A DNA stretch of 64,000 bases. Source: SIG710 sp045648605 (GTDB lineage Bacteria > Bacillota > Clostridia > Oscillospirales > CAG-272). Below the pieces are notes generated by a model. That model made no database searches. It worked only from the letters and a program-made list of their open reading frames with translations, and was not told the origin of the DNA. The position numbers and the translations under genes are program-made. Positions 44,353 through 52,855 of this stretch are shown here, one piece after another (the stretch's first letter is position 1; the number at the start of each line of letters is the position of its first letter). The stretch spans positions 28,622-92,621 of the forward strand of contig JAZROG010000056.1 of NCBI GenBank assembly GCA_045648605.1. Direction: 5' to 3'.

Positions 44353-45210
44353 TCATTTTGTTTTATCTTTGTTCATTTCAATCAGTTGATCGATTGTATC
44401 GAATTTTCTGCTCTCTGTCGAAAAATACCATTCATCAAGACTTGTTCCGTTCCATGCCATATAATCAGTCAAAGTATATGTAACCTCCGGATTAAGTTCC
44501 ATTATCCCATTATCTATAGCCACGCTTCCTTCTTCACTGTAAAATTGTTGACGTGAAGTTATCGTTTCTAAAATTATATCATCACTTTGAATAGATGTAT
44601 ATTTTTTGTCCATCCGCCTGAACATTAGTCTATTATCCTCTCCCTTAAAAAAAGAGAGAGAAAATTCCGCATCAAAATTAGAGGTTATGTCAATTATTTC
44701 GTCTTTTGTAAAAATAAAACCATCTGCCCAATTATAATATACTTTTTCAAAAACAAAATATTCACCGGCTGAAAAAGCTGAAATTTTAAAATTTCCATTT
44801 AGTGCCATCGGCTCACTCAAGTTTTTTTCCATGTCGGAATATTTTATTGAAATAAGATACCATTTTGGAATTCCATCAAAAAGCATTTCATCATCAATTC
44901 TACATATTTTAAGAACTGCACCGGCATAACATAGTTCAAATGTTTCTCCGACAGAAATATCAGACATATACATGTTAAAATTCTCGTCGAGAAAATCCAA
45001 GTGATTTTCCTCTTTCAATAAATACTTTAAAAGAATTGCATTATCTGTTTCGCCCTCTGGTTCTAAAAACAAATTGGCAGTTTCGCTAATCGCTACAGAT
45101 GTGCTATTATTACCTTCATAAGATAACATAGTCACATTTTTGCTACATGAAGACAAAAAAACAGATAAAAATAGAATAGTAATCCAACCTGAAATTCCCC
45201 ATATTTTCAT
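44353..45210 (-). CDS. lipoprotein of unknown function
   Basis: A 285-aa protein with a lipoprotein signal (lipobox FLSSC, about residue 22) and an otherwise beta-rich extracellular part containing several Tyr/Phe strands (SAGEYFVFEKVYYNWADGFI). No family recognised. The start at 45210 follows GGAGGG by seven bases. It is AT rich and transcribed from its own promoter together with the amidase/ricin gene; it could be a partner or a protective factor. Confidence 0.7.
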   Translation of the reverse strand: MKIWGISGWITILFLSVFLSSCSKNVTMLSYEGNNSTSVAISETANLFLEPEGETDNAILLKYLLKEENHLDFLDENFNMYMSDISVGETFELCYAGAVLKICRIDDEMLFDGIPKWYLISIKYSDMEKNLSEPMALNGNFKISAFSAGEYFVFEKVYYNWADGFIFTKDEIIDITSNFDAEFSLSFFKGEDNRLMFRRMDKKYTSIQSDDIILETITSRQQFYSEEGSVAIDNGIMELNPEVTYTLTDYMAWNGTSLDEWYFSTESRKFDTIDQLIEMNKDKTK

Positions 45211-45237
45211 AACAAAGCCCTCCAATATTTATAGTAT

Positions 45238-45278
45238 CACTATAATGATATTATATCATATTATAGTGCTAAAGTCAA
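45238..45278 (-). promoter_or_regulatory. promoter with palindrome for lipoprotein-lysin cassette
   Basis: On the minus strand TTGACT (45278-45273), 17 bp, TATAAT (45255-45250). The -10 sits in a 31-bp inverted repeat with arms CACTATAAT / ATTATAGTG (45238-45268), a plausible operator. Confidence 0.75.
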
Positions 45279-45285
45279 CAGATTA

Positions 45286-45681
45286 TCAGCAGTATTTGTT
45301 TTTGATTTTCCCCATTTCGCATGGGAGCAAGGCATAGATATTCGCCATTCGTGCGGAATATTTTTCAAAAAGCTTATCGGAAAATTCGGAATTTTCGTCG
45401 CTTATCAGCATTGCGGCACAATAGTATATTGCAGCAGATGCAAATGAATCGGAAAGCGGAAATTCCTCCTCCATATCCGCTTCTGCGCGCATTCTGTAAA
45501 GCGCTCGGGGCATCTTATTTGCCATGCGGTATTTATCGTCAAGCTCCTCGGCTTCCCCACAGAAAAGGGCGAGAATATATGGAAATCTTTCCTCATAATC
45601 ACCGGTGTATGCCGTTTCGTTGGTTTCTCCGAGCAGCTGTAAGGCTGCTCGGTATAATTCTTTATTTGTCAAATGGATCAC
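45286..45681 (-). CDS. phage head-tail connector/head-completion protein
   Basis: A 131-aa helical protein at the position of gp4/gp6-type connectors, directly after the coat gene (4 bp). MPRALYRMRAEADMEEEFPL and ASAAIYYCAAMLISDENSEF show the short strand then long helix typical of these adaptors. Assignment rests on gene order and length more than on clear motifs. Its 3' two thirds are duplicated at 43086. Confidence 0.6.
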   Translation of the reverse strand: MIHLTNKELYRAALQLLGETNETAYTGDYEERFPYILALFCGEAEELDDKYRMANKMPRALYRMRAEADMEEEFPLSDSFASAAIYYCAAMLISDENSEFSDKLFEKYSARMANIYALLPCEMGKIKNKYC

Positions 45682-45685
45682 CTCT

Positions 45686-46510
45686 TTATGCGAGGCTATA
45701 ATTCATCACGAAATACTCCTCGGGGAATACGATCTTTGCGCCATAGAGGTGAAGTCCCTTAACGGCGTCCGCGAAACGCTTTTCGGGACGGTATGCCTCG
45801 ATCTCGCTGAGCTGCTCGGCAAAAGCAACGCTTCTCTTGCTTCTCGCAACGCACTTATGAACATTGCCGTCTCTCACAACATTATTTGAAACATATATCT
45901 TTACGCCGCTTACGCTTCCGATACAGCCGTTTTCAAGAACATCTCGGTTGCCTGTGGAGAGATTGATCTTTGCCTTCATGATAAGCTCACCGATCTCGGG
46001 AGAAACCTCAAAAATAACATCGTCAGAATCATAGATATTGCTTCTATACAGCTTCGTTCTCACAGAAAGAATAGAATCGATGATATTTTCAGCCGTTGCA
46101 TTTCCCATATCAAGAACATTCGCCTCCTCGCAGGAATTTACAAGACCGAAAACATAATTATCCGCAGTATTGGCAAGGGCGGATGCCGCCTTCTTCATTG
46201 CCGCCTGCATAAGACGCGGAACAGCCTGTGCTCTATCAACATCGTCTATCTGGAAATTGAATGCCTTTGCCTGATCGATTGTGAGGGTTCTTGCGGTATC
46301 GGAAAGAGTTTCGGGTGCGCTCATATCTGTGTTTCTTGTGTAGTCAAAAACAGAGATGTCGCCAACACCGCTTATCTTAACGGTATTTCCCTTGCTCTTA
46401 ATGTCGCCCTCATATTCACGGTTGCAGTTCTTAACTGCGATGTACTTGTTATCAAGCTCCTGATAGAGAGCCTCGCTCCAGATTGTGGGTATAAAATTTG
46501 TAAGTGCCAT
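45686..46510 (-). CDS. phage major capsid protein (P22-coat-like)
   Basis: A 274-aa protein. MALTNFIPTIWSEALYQELD, then an early beta-rich segment, QAKAFNFQIDDVDRAQA, and a C-terminal FPEEYFVMN match the P22 coat family of short Firmicute phages, which have the HK97 fold. It would form the icosahedral shell. SD present; 20 bp after the scaffold gene. Confidence 0.8.
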   Translation of the reverse strand: MALTNFIPTIWSEALYQELDNKYIAVKNCNREYEGDIKSKGNTVKISGVGDISVFDYTRNTDMSAPETLSDTARTLTIDQAKAFNFQIDDVDRAQAVPRLMQAAMKKAASALANTADNYVFGLVNSCEEANVLDMGNATAENIIDSILSVRTKLYRSNIYDSDDVIFEVSPEIGELIMKAKINLSTGNRDVLENGCIGSVSGVKIYVSNNVVRDGNVHKCVARSKRSVAFAEQLSEIEAYRPEKRFADAVKGLHLYGAKIVFPEEYFVMNYSLA

Positions 46511-46530
46511 ATTTTTTACTTCCTTTCTTT

Positions 46531-46968
46531 TCAGTTCCAGTGTTTCATGGAGTTTATTATGTGTGAATAGTTTTTCTTAACCTCGGCAGCGGTCATTTTT
46601 CTGACCTGATCCGCCGTAAAATAATGGTCTGATGCGCCCGTAACCGAGCCGCTTGATTTTTCGATGGCGTTTTTATTAGCCTCATCTGCCTTCATTTGCG
46701 AAAGAGTGCGTTTTCTCTCATGCCTTGCATATGATGCCGAAAGGGGCAGACCTTTTTTGACCTCGTTCCATATCTCATCGGGAATCTCCGAGAGAGGAAC
46801 ATCGGGAAACATTTCGGAAAATTCACCGATCTCACCCTCAAGACGCTCCGAAATGCTTTTCCTTTCCTCAAGAGCCTTTCTGAGCTCTGCATTTTGAGCT
46901 TTCAGTGCTTCAAGCTCACTTATTTCCTCGGCAGGTTCACTTTCGCTTGTCATTATTTCTTCATTCAT
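46531..46968 (-). CDS. phage scaffold-like protein
   Basis: A 145-aa, mostly helical, acidic protein: an N-terminal coiled coil (about 10-50, ELEALKAQNAELRKALEER) and a basic C-terminus (KKNYSHIINSMKHWN). Size, coiled coil and location between portal and coat indicate the assembly scaffold. It overlaps the portal gene by eight bases. Confidence 0.68.
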   Translation of the reverse strand: MNEEIMTSESEPAEEISELEALKAQNAELRKALEERKSISERLEGEIGEFSEMFPDVPLSEIPDEIWNEVKKGLPLSASYARHERKRTLSQMKADEANKNAIEKSSGSVTGASDHYFTADQVRKMTAAEVKKNYSHIINSMKHWN

Positions 46969-48532
46969 CCGTCAAGTCCTCCTTTTTTGATTCGTTTTCT
47001 TCAATTCGCGCTATAAGCCCTTCCCTATCAATAAGGATGCCCTGCGGCAAACGCTTGAGATATTCCTTAAAGGTAATATGACCGCTGTCAAGAAGCCTGT
47101 CAAGAACGATCTGATTATACGCTACGGAAAATCTTTCGGGATCCGATATCTCGACATGGGCATGAAGCATGGTGTCCTTCAGCACATCAAGATCGGTACA
47201 TGCCGAAACCGCCTCTCCCTCATCATAGTAGGGGATAAGTCTCTCCGGAGGATAATAGGCGCATATCATGTCCGCCCAGATATTGGCAATATCCTCCGCA
47301 AATGTGCTGACATTGTCCTTTATCTGAAGAAGTGGAACCTTCGAAGCCTCCTGAATGGCAAGAACGGCGCTTGTATTTGTAGGATTGATATTTCCGAGAG
47401 CCGCCTCGGTGGCTCCCATCATTTCCTTTGTCGCGGAAACAGAATTTTGGAGAAGCTCCATATATCCTTCCGCAAGCTTTCCCGGTGGGATTATGCTGAC
47501 CGCATCCGAAACACTTGCAGAGCCGATGGCCGCTATTGCTTCGCCCACCGCGTTGGTCCATTCGGGTATTCTGGTCTTGTCATAGACCACCTTTGAAAAC
47601 GCGGTGTCGGACATATGCTTCATAACCATTGCATATCCGCGATTTATGAATTTCTGATTAGGAATCAAACCGCTTATGGGGGATGTACCGTGGAAGCAGT
47701 TTTTTGTTTGATACCAATTCATATATGCAACGGGATAGAGAGTGCAGCTTGTCTTTACCTTTCTTATCACACATTCTCTCGTGGATTTTTCAAAGCATAC
47801 CCTTCCATTCTCTCGCCAGAATTTGATGAGATATGTAGCTTTCTTCTCTTCATCATCGCCGTCAAGCTCCTTTTGCGCCATGTCTCCCGCGCCCCATTCC
47901 GCCACCTCATCCGGAAGGATCAGCCTTGCGGCATCAGCCTTTGTCATTCCGTGCTTTATAGCTTCCTCGCGAAGCGAATAAACGCTCTGCCTGCCCGCAA
48001 GAATTATATATTCCTGACTCTGAATATCAGCCTTATTCATATCAGAGACGAAAAGATTGACATTATCAATATTTTCTGTAACGATATCCCCCTTAAAGGG
48101 TGAAGGACTGTGAGCATCGGGGTCAAAATAGCAGTAAACCGCACCGTCACCTGATATTGCCGCATCATAAAGCGCACGGCGCATAACCTTGTCCATTTTG
48201 TTTTTCTCCCAACGGAATGAAGCGTGCCTTCCGAGCATTTCAATGGCAGAGCGCATATCCTTCTGCTTTTCGGTATTTGTCTCATACGGAATATCCTCGT
48301 CGGTATAGTGAATGGCGATCTTCTTTGAGAAGACTGTACAAACCATATAGTCAACTATTCTTCTGAGGATATTGAAAACGGGTTTTGGCAGGTCACTGCC
48401 TTGCGTGCCATGCCACTGATCACCCCGAAGGAAACGCTCATTTTCACGAACCCGCTCATAAAGACCGATGGAACGTTTAAAATCACAGCCTGCCTCATAT
48501 TGCTGCCAGGCTTTTGTTGTTTTTACCTTCAT
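46961..48532 (-). CDS. phage portal protein (P22-like)
   Basis: A 523-aa dodecameric portal. FLRGDQWHG near the N-terminus, PVFNILRRIVDYMV (about 52-65), and the long helical INPTNTSAVLAIQEASKVPL stretch (about 384-403) are family blocks of podovirus portals. It forms the DNA gate at one capsid vertex. It is the largest structural gene except the propeller. Confidence 0.85.
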   Translation of the reverse strand: MKVKTTKAWQQYEAGCDFKRSIGLYERVRENERFLRGDQWHGTQGSDLPKPVFNILRRIVDYMVCTVFSKKIAIHYTDEDIPYETNTEKQKDMRSAIEMLGRHASFRWEKNKMDKVMRRALYDAAISGDGAVYCYFDPDAHSPSPFKGDIVTENIDNVNLFVSDMNKADIQSQEYIILAGRQSVYSLREEAIKHGMTKADAARLILPDEVAEWGAGDMAQKELDGDDEEKKATYLIKFWRENGRVCFEKSTRECVIRKVKTSCTLYPVAYMNWYQTKNCFHGTSPISGLIPNQKFINRGYAMVMKHMSDTAFSKVVYDKTRIPEWTNAVGEAIAAIGSASVSDAVSIIPPGKLAEGYMELLQNSVSATKEMMGATEAALGNINPTNTSAVLAIQEASKVPLLQIKDNVSTFAEDIANIWADMICAYYPPERLIPYYDEGEAVSACTDLDVLKDTMLHAHVEISDPERFSVAYNQIVLDRLLDSGHITFKEYLKRLPQGILIDREGLIARIEENESKKEDLTDE

Positions 48533-48545
48533 CTGAGCTCCTTTC

Positions 48546-50288
48546 TTATTTCAGTGCAGAAAGAACAATGCTCATTATCCTTGTTCTTCCCATAGAATTT
48601 GAACGGATGATATAATTCATATCAAGGAAACGTCCGATTCCCGTCTTTGCATTGAATTTTGTTGGGTATTTGCCCATTCCCTTGCCGTCATCGGAAATAG
48701 TAAGTGTACTTTTTCCGCCACCGTCGCCATGAAGAGCTATACTGAAGCTATCTCCGTCACAGTCTGCCTTTATGTATGCTCTGCCGATATGCTTCAGCCT
48801 TTCGGGTAGCGAAAAGTCCAAGGGATTTGATTCGTAATATGCCTCTATCTCACACTCGACACTCATTCCCGCTGCTCTATCCGTTAGATTTTCGTCCGAA
48901 AACGAGAATGTGTATCTACCGTAAACCATTGAGACCTCACCGCCAAAGGAGAAAAAGTAATCAAAGGGAATGCCGTCAAAGCGATACCATTTTTCTCCTG
49001 CCACGGAATAGACGAATAGCTCCTGATCGTCGCTTTCGGGATCTCCAAAAAAGATCTCGCCGCGGTTTTTATTATAAAACGCTACAGCACGGCTGAAAAA
49101 TCCTTCCGAAAGCATATCCGCAATGGGAGAAGAAATACACTCCGCGCCGCTTTCCGTAAGCTGACCCTTTTCGCTAAAGCGATATATACCGTCTCGCGAT
49201 ATAACATAAGGATCATTTCCGCCCATAACAGCACCACGCGCCGAAATACTTCCCAAATGCTCATCGTATATGGAGAGATTCAAGCTGTTCCCCTTAAGGC
49301 TAAGGCTTGCAGTCTTACTGTCACCGAAAATAAGCATCCTGCTTCCCGCTCTTATAATGTTGTTTATGCCCTCACCGCTGCATGGAAAGCTTCTCTTGTC
49401 GGAAACGGGAAAATATATGTCGGTGGCACTTGTATGCACAGCAACAGATTCAAGATATGAGGCATTTGAGACCTCTCTCGAAATAAGCATACTGCCCCTC
49501 TCATCTCCACCATATAAAATTATCCTTCCCGCATCACCGTCATCGCAAATTATTGCTCTTTCCTTTGAAATAAGCTCGCTCCTTCTTATGTTTTCTGGCG
49601 CAAGTGTAAGACAAAGAGTAATTTCACAATCCTCGGCCATAGGTCTTGTAAGTAAAATTCTCATTCCGTCCTCTGAAAGCTTGGCAGAATCCAAAATACT
49701 TTTTCCTCCGCAAACCGCAGAGCAAATTTCAGCGCATTTAATGCCAAGATAAAGACCTTCGGTAAGCTCCTTGACTTTAAAATGAAGCCTTATTCTGTCC
49801 GAGAGATAATTGATATCCTCAAGGATCGGCCCCATATTTTTTCCGTCAAGATCTTTACCGTAAAGGGGAACATAGCCGCAAACAGAATGAAATTCACCGT
49901 CCTCATACCTATATATATCCTTCTCATCCATCAGATAGAGAAAGCCATGGCAGATGAAAAGCTCCGCCCTTCCCACTGAAGTCTCAAGAACTCCTATCTC
50001 ATCGCATATATGCTCATCTGGATCAGCCTCGTACACATTGTTTCCGCATATGAAAAACATCATCTCATCACCGTCAAGAACACTGCTTATAAATGCCCTC
50101 GGCTCGCTCGGTAGGGTAAGAAGCGGTGCAAATCCCTCTCTTTTTTCGAGAGTCCCATCGGGAAGGATTCTGAAATTACAGATATCAAGCGCACAGTAGC
50201 CTCCCTTTTTTGTCTCGTCATGGCAGATACCTCCGAATTCTTTTATCCGTTCTACCCCAAGCGTTCCCTTAAAATCAGCTTTCGCCAT
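48546..50288 (-). CDS. phage beta-propeller structural protein (gp10-like)
   Basis: A 580-aa protein rich in repeated four-strand units. ALDICNFRILPDGTLEKREG (about 32-51) is the opening block seen in tail-hub/packaged-DNA stabilisation proteins of P22-like phages; later GGNDPYVISRDGIYRF and ELFVYSVAGEKWYRFDG are propeller blades. It probably plugs or extends the portal. It is unusual in lying between terL and portal rather than after the coat gene. Confidence 0.65.
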   Translation of the reverse strand: MAKADFKGTLGVERIKEFGGICHDETKKGGYCALDICNFRILPDGTLEKREGFAPLLTLPSEPRAFISSVLDGDEMMFFICGNNVYEADPDEHICDEIGVLETSVGRAELFICHGFLYLMDEKDIYRYEDGEFHSVCGYVPLYGKDLDGKNMGPILEDINYLSDRIRLHFKVKELTEGLYLGIKCAEICSAVCGGKSILDSAKLSEDGMRILLTRPMAEDCEITLCLTLAPENIRRSELISKERAIICDDGDAGRIILYGGDERGSMLISREVSNASYLESVAVHTSATDIYFPVSDKRSFPCSGEGINNIIRAGSRMLIFGDSKTASLSLKGNSLNLSIYDEHLGSISARGAVMGGNDPYVISRDGIYRFSEKGQLTESGAECISSPIADMLSEGFFSRAVAFYNKNRGEIFFGDPESDDQELFVYSVAGEKWYRFDGIPFDYFFSFGGEVSMVYGRYTFSFSDENLTDRAAGMSVECEIEAYYESNPLDFSLPERLKHIGRAYIKADCDGDSFSIALHGDGGGKSTLTISDDGKGMGKYPTKFNAKTGIGRFLDMNYIIRSNSMGRTRIMSIVLSALK

Positions 50289-50333
50289 AAAAAAACCTCC
50301 TTTTTATTTTAAAACACTATTGCAAAGCAAATA

Positions 50334-51641
50334 TCAATCAAAAATATTTCTCTTTTTTCTTTCAAAACTGAATTGACTTTTTTCTTCGATGCCCATCTGT
50401 GGGAGCCTGCTCATAACCGCATATCTGAGCGCCTCGGGAGCATGAGTGATCTCATGTGGCTCGCCCGATGCATCCTCTGTTCCCCTCTTATCGAAAAGAA
50501 GTGCGGGAAGGCATCTTATAAGCTCCGTACAGCTATCGGAAATTTTCAGCTTACCCTCATTTTTTGCGCCCAGCATATTTCGGAGCGCTCTCCAGCCGGG
50601 AATTCTGCGGTTATCTGCCTTTATCATGGGTGGCATTTCGGGATTTCTCATCATTATCTCAAATCCGCTGACACCGCTATCCTGTCTTCGATTCCAAAGA
50701 TCGGGGGACGCAACGGCATATTCCGCGCGCTTCTCCGAATCGAAGGAGACAATAGCATCTGCTGCCTCGGAAAGAGTAAGACCACTCCTGCATTTCTCTC
50801 TGAGGACATAAAGATTGCCCTCTCTGTCATAGCCCATAAAAAGCACCGCAAGCATATCAAGTCCATAATCGAGAGCGATAAAATACCGCAGCTCAAGCCT
50901 TTCAGCATCGGAAGATTTGATTACATGAATTTTCGGATCAAATTCGGCAAAGAACTGTCCCTCAAAAACATCCCATCTTCCATAGAGCCAAGCGGCACGG
51001 AGCTTTTCGGGCAGCGACTCAAGCTGTCTTACATAGTTCGGGTCTGCTCTCATAAGCGAAGGATTGTCATAGACAAGAGCGCTGATAAAATTGTAGTCAT
51101 CCGCACTCTCGCCATCCCTATATATCCTATCAACAAAGAGACGCTTTACCCAGAAATGACCGATACCACCGGGATTACAGGTAAGATACATTCTTCTGGG
51201 AAAATCTCTCACACCGCGCAGACAAGCCGAAAGTGTTTTAAACTGAAATTCGCTCAGCTGCGTTGCCTCGTCTATGGCGATGATATCGAATTCTCTTCCC
51301 TGATACCTGAGTGTATCTCTGTCGGTAGCACAATGTCCGAGCTTGATTGTTGAGCCGCAGTAAAATGAAAGCATTTTCTCGCCCTCACTATAGCTGATGA
51401 GAGGTCCGTATTCCGATAAAAACGGCTTCACATGATTATCGGCAAGCTCATCATATGAGCGTCTTACGATAAGACATTTTATACCCGGATATCGCAGACA
51501 CAGACCAACAAGCTTGCGTCGCAATGCCCATGATTTTCCTCCTCCTCTCGCACCGCCGTATGCGGTGTATCTTGCCTCGGAATCGAAAAATAACTGCTGC
51601 TTCGGATTTGGAACACCATCTATAACTATCTTCTTCATCAC
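50334..51641 (-). CDS. terL: phage terminase large subunit
   Basis: A 435-aa packaging motor. Walker A GGARGGGKSW (about 29-38), Walker B FDIIAIDEATQ (about 118-128), coupling YLTCNPGG, and RNase-H-like nuclease Asp residues in FIALDYGLDM plus the late THAPEALRYAV block. It starts within the terS stop (ATGA overlap). Confidence 0.93.
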   Translation of the reverse strand: MMKKIVIDGVPNPKQQLFFDSEARYTAYGGARGGGKSWALRRKLVGLCLRYPGIKCLIVRRSYDELADNHVKPFLSEYGPLISYSEGEKMLSFYCGSTIKLGHCATDRDTLRYQGREFDIIAIDEATQLSEFQFKTLSACLRGVRDFPRRMYLTCNPGGIGHFWVKRLFVDRIYRDGESADDYNFISALVYDNPSLMRADPNYVRQLESLPEKLRAAWLYGRWDVFEGQFFAEFDPKIHVIKSSDAERLELRYFIALDYGLDMLAVLFMGYDREGNLYVLREKCRSGLTLSEAADAIVSFDSEKRAEYAVASPDLWNRRQDSGVSGFEIMMRNPEMPPMIKADNRRIPGWRALRNMLGAKNEGKLKISDSCTELIRCLPALLFDKRGTEDASGEPHEITHAPEALRYAVMSRLPQMGIEEKSQFSFERKKRNIFD

Positions 51642-51994
51642 TTGCCATCCTTCAAGATGTCATGCTCAAAATAAATCGTTACAGGGTCATCACTGCCCTT
51701 CTTCTCATCGCCATAGCCAAGATATCTTTTCATATAGGGATTGATAATAGCTGCGGCAATGCGAGAATTAAGAGCCTCGTCCTCAAGCACCGAGCAGAGT
51801 GTTTCATACTCAATGGGAAATTTTTGACCTATCTCATCAAGCTCACTCTGACCAATATGACAAAATCTGCAAAAGCCCGCCATATTGGGAAATTTATCAT
51901 CCTCTGCGCAACAGGCAATATAGATCTCCGCAACCTCTGAAAGCTTACCTTTTTTCAGCTTTTTCCTGATATCGTTATTTTCACTATCCGCCAT
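51638..51994 (-). CDS. phage terminase small subunit-like protein
   Basis: A 118-aa protein placed upstream of terL. A helix-turn-helix-like N-terminal half includes the Cys pair FCRFCHIGQ, and AAIINPYMKRYLGYGDEK near residue 80-97 matches the terminase small-subunit tail found in many Firmicute prophages. First gene of the head module; no strong promoter recognised upstream. Confidence 0.72.
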   Translation of the reverse strand: MADSENNDIRKKLKKGKLSEVAEIYIACCAEDDKFPNMAGFCRFCHIGQSELDEIGQKFPIEYETLCSVLEDEALNSRIAAAIINPYMKRYLGYGDEKKGSDDPVTIYFEHDILKDGK

Positions 51995-52114
51995 TCATAA
52001 GATCACCATTCCTTTCATTCGAAATATTTCCGCATTTCTGCTTTGCAAGATGATTTTATCAAAAAATACCGTTCAAAAAGGTAACCATGTGTACCGCAGA
52101 GTACCAAAATCATC

Positions 52115-52143
52115 TTGAAAAATGAAGCAAAATAAGGTATAAT
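52115..52143 (+). promoter_or_regulatory. promoter of PPTase gene
   Basis: TTGAAA (52115-52120), 17 bp, TATAAT (52138-52143), about 22 bp before the TTG start. Confidence 0.7.
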
Positions 52144-52164
52144 AAAATAAAAGGGGGTGTTTTT

Positions 52165-52779
52165 TTGATAAAGACAGAATTTTGCATTGTTCCCGAAGAT
52201 ATAACAGAAGAATATATAAAAGATGAAGCGGAGGGGATTTCCGCTTCACTTATGAAAAATAATGAAAATTATATAAAATTGCTAATGGATAAAAAGCATC
52301 GTCCATCTGCCTATAAAAGCCTTGCCGCAATGGGAATTTTAGGCTCATTTACAGAAGAGCTGGGCATTTTCCCCACCATTGCGGTGACAGATAACGGAAA
52401 GCCGTATTTTACCGACATTCCCTATATAGATTTCAGCATCTCACATTCCGAAAATCTTGTTGCTTGTTCGATTTGTATTTCAAAAGAAGCAAAACCCATC
52501 ATCGGCATCGACTGCGAGACGATATACAAAAAAGACCCTATGCAGCTTGCCGAAAGATTTTTCACAAAAAATGAAATTGAGATCATCGCATCATCGGAAA
52601 ACAAAAAAAAGGCATTTACAAAGCTATGGACAAAAAAAGAAGCCTATCTTAAGCTTCTCGGCAAGGGGCTTTCTGTACCGCTTTCGTCATTTGAGGCGGA
52701 GTCTCTTCCCTATCATTTTGAAACATATGAATTGCTTGATAATATTTTTACAATTTGTTCGGAAAAATCTTTGTTTTAG
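52165..52779 (+). CDS. 4'-phosphopantetheinyl transferase, Sfp type
   Basis: A 204-aa enzyme that arms carrier proteins with phosphopantetheine. FSISHSENLVAC, IGIDCE (Mg2+ ligands), RFFTKNEIE and FTKLWTKKEAYLKLLGKGL are the P1-P3 blocks. The start is TTG at 52165 after AAGGGGG; no better ATG lies upstream. No carrier-protein or synthase genes are near. It abuts the phage module but has its own promoter. Confidence 0.87.
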   Translation: MIKTEFCIVPEDITEEYIKDEAEGISASLMKNNENYIKLLMDKKHRPSAYKSLAAMGILGSFTEELGIFPTIAVTDNGKPYFTDIPYIDFSISHSENLVACSICISKEAKPIIGIDCETIYKKDPMQLAERFFTKNEIEIIASSENKKKAFTKLWTKKEAYLKLLGKGLSVPLSSFEAESLPYHFETYELLDNIFTICSEKSLF

Positions 52780-52792
52780 TGCTTATTTGCTA

Positions 52793-52821
52793 TTGAAAAC
52801 ATATATATAATATGTTATAAT
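52793..52821 (+). promoter_or_regulatory. promoter of DUF1538-PII operon
   Basis: TTGAAA (52793-52798), 17 bp, TATAAT (52816-52821). Confidence 0.75.
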
Positions 52822-52855
52822 AGTTTAAGATATTTCAGAAAGCGGAGGCAGAGCC

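Noticed and set aside
43086..51994. Complete prophage
   Set aside because: No integrase, repressor, replication or long-tail gene and no att-like direct repeats at the module ends are seen.
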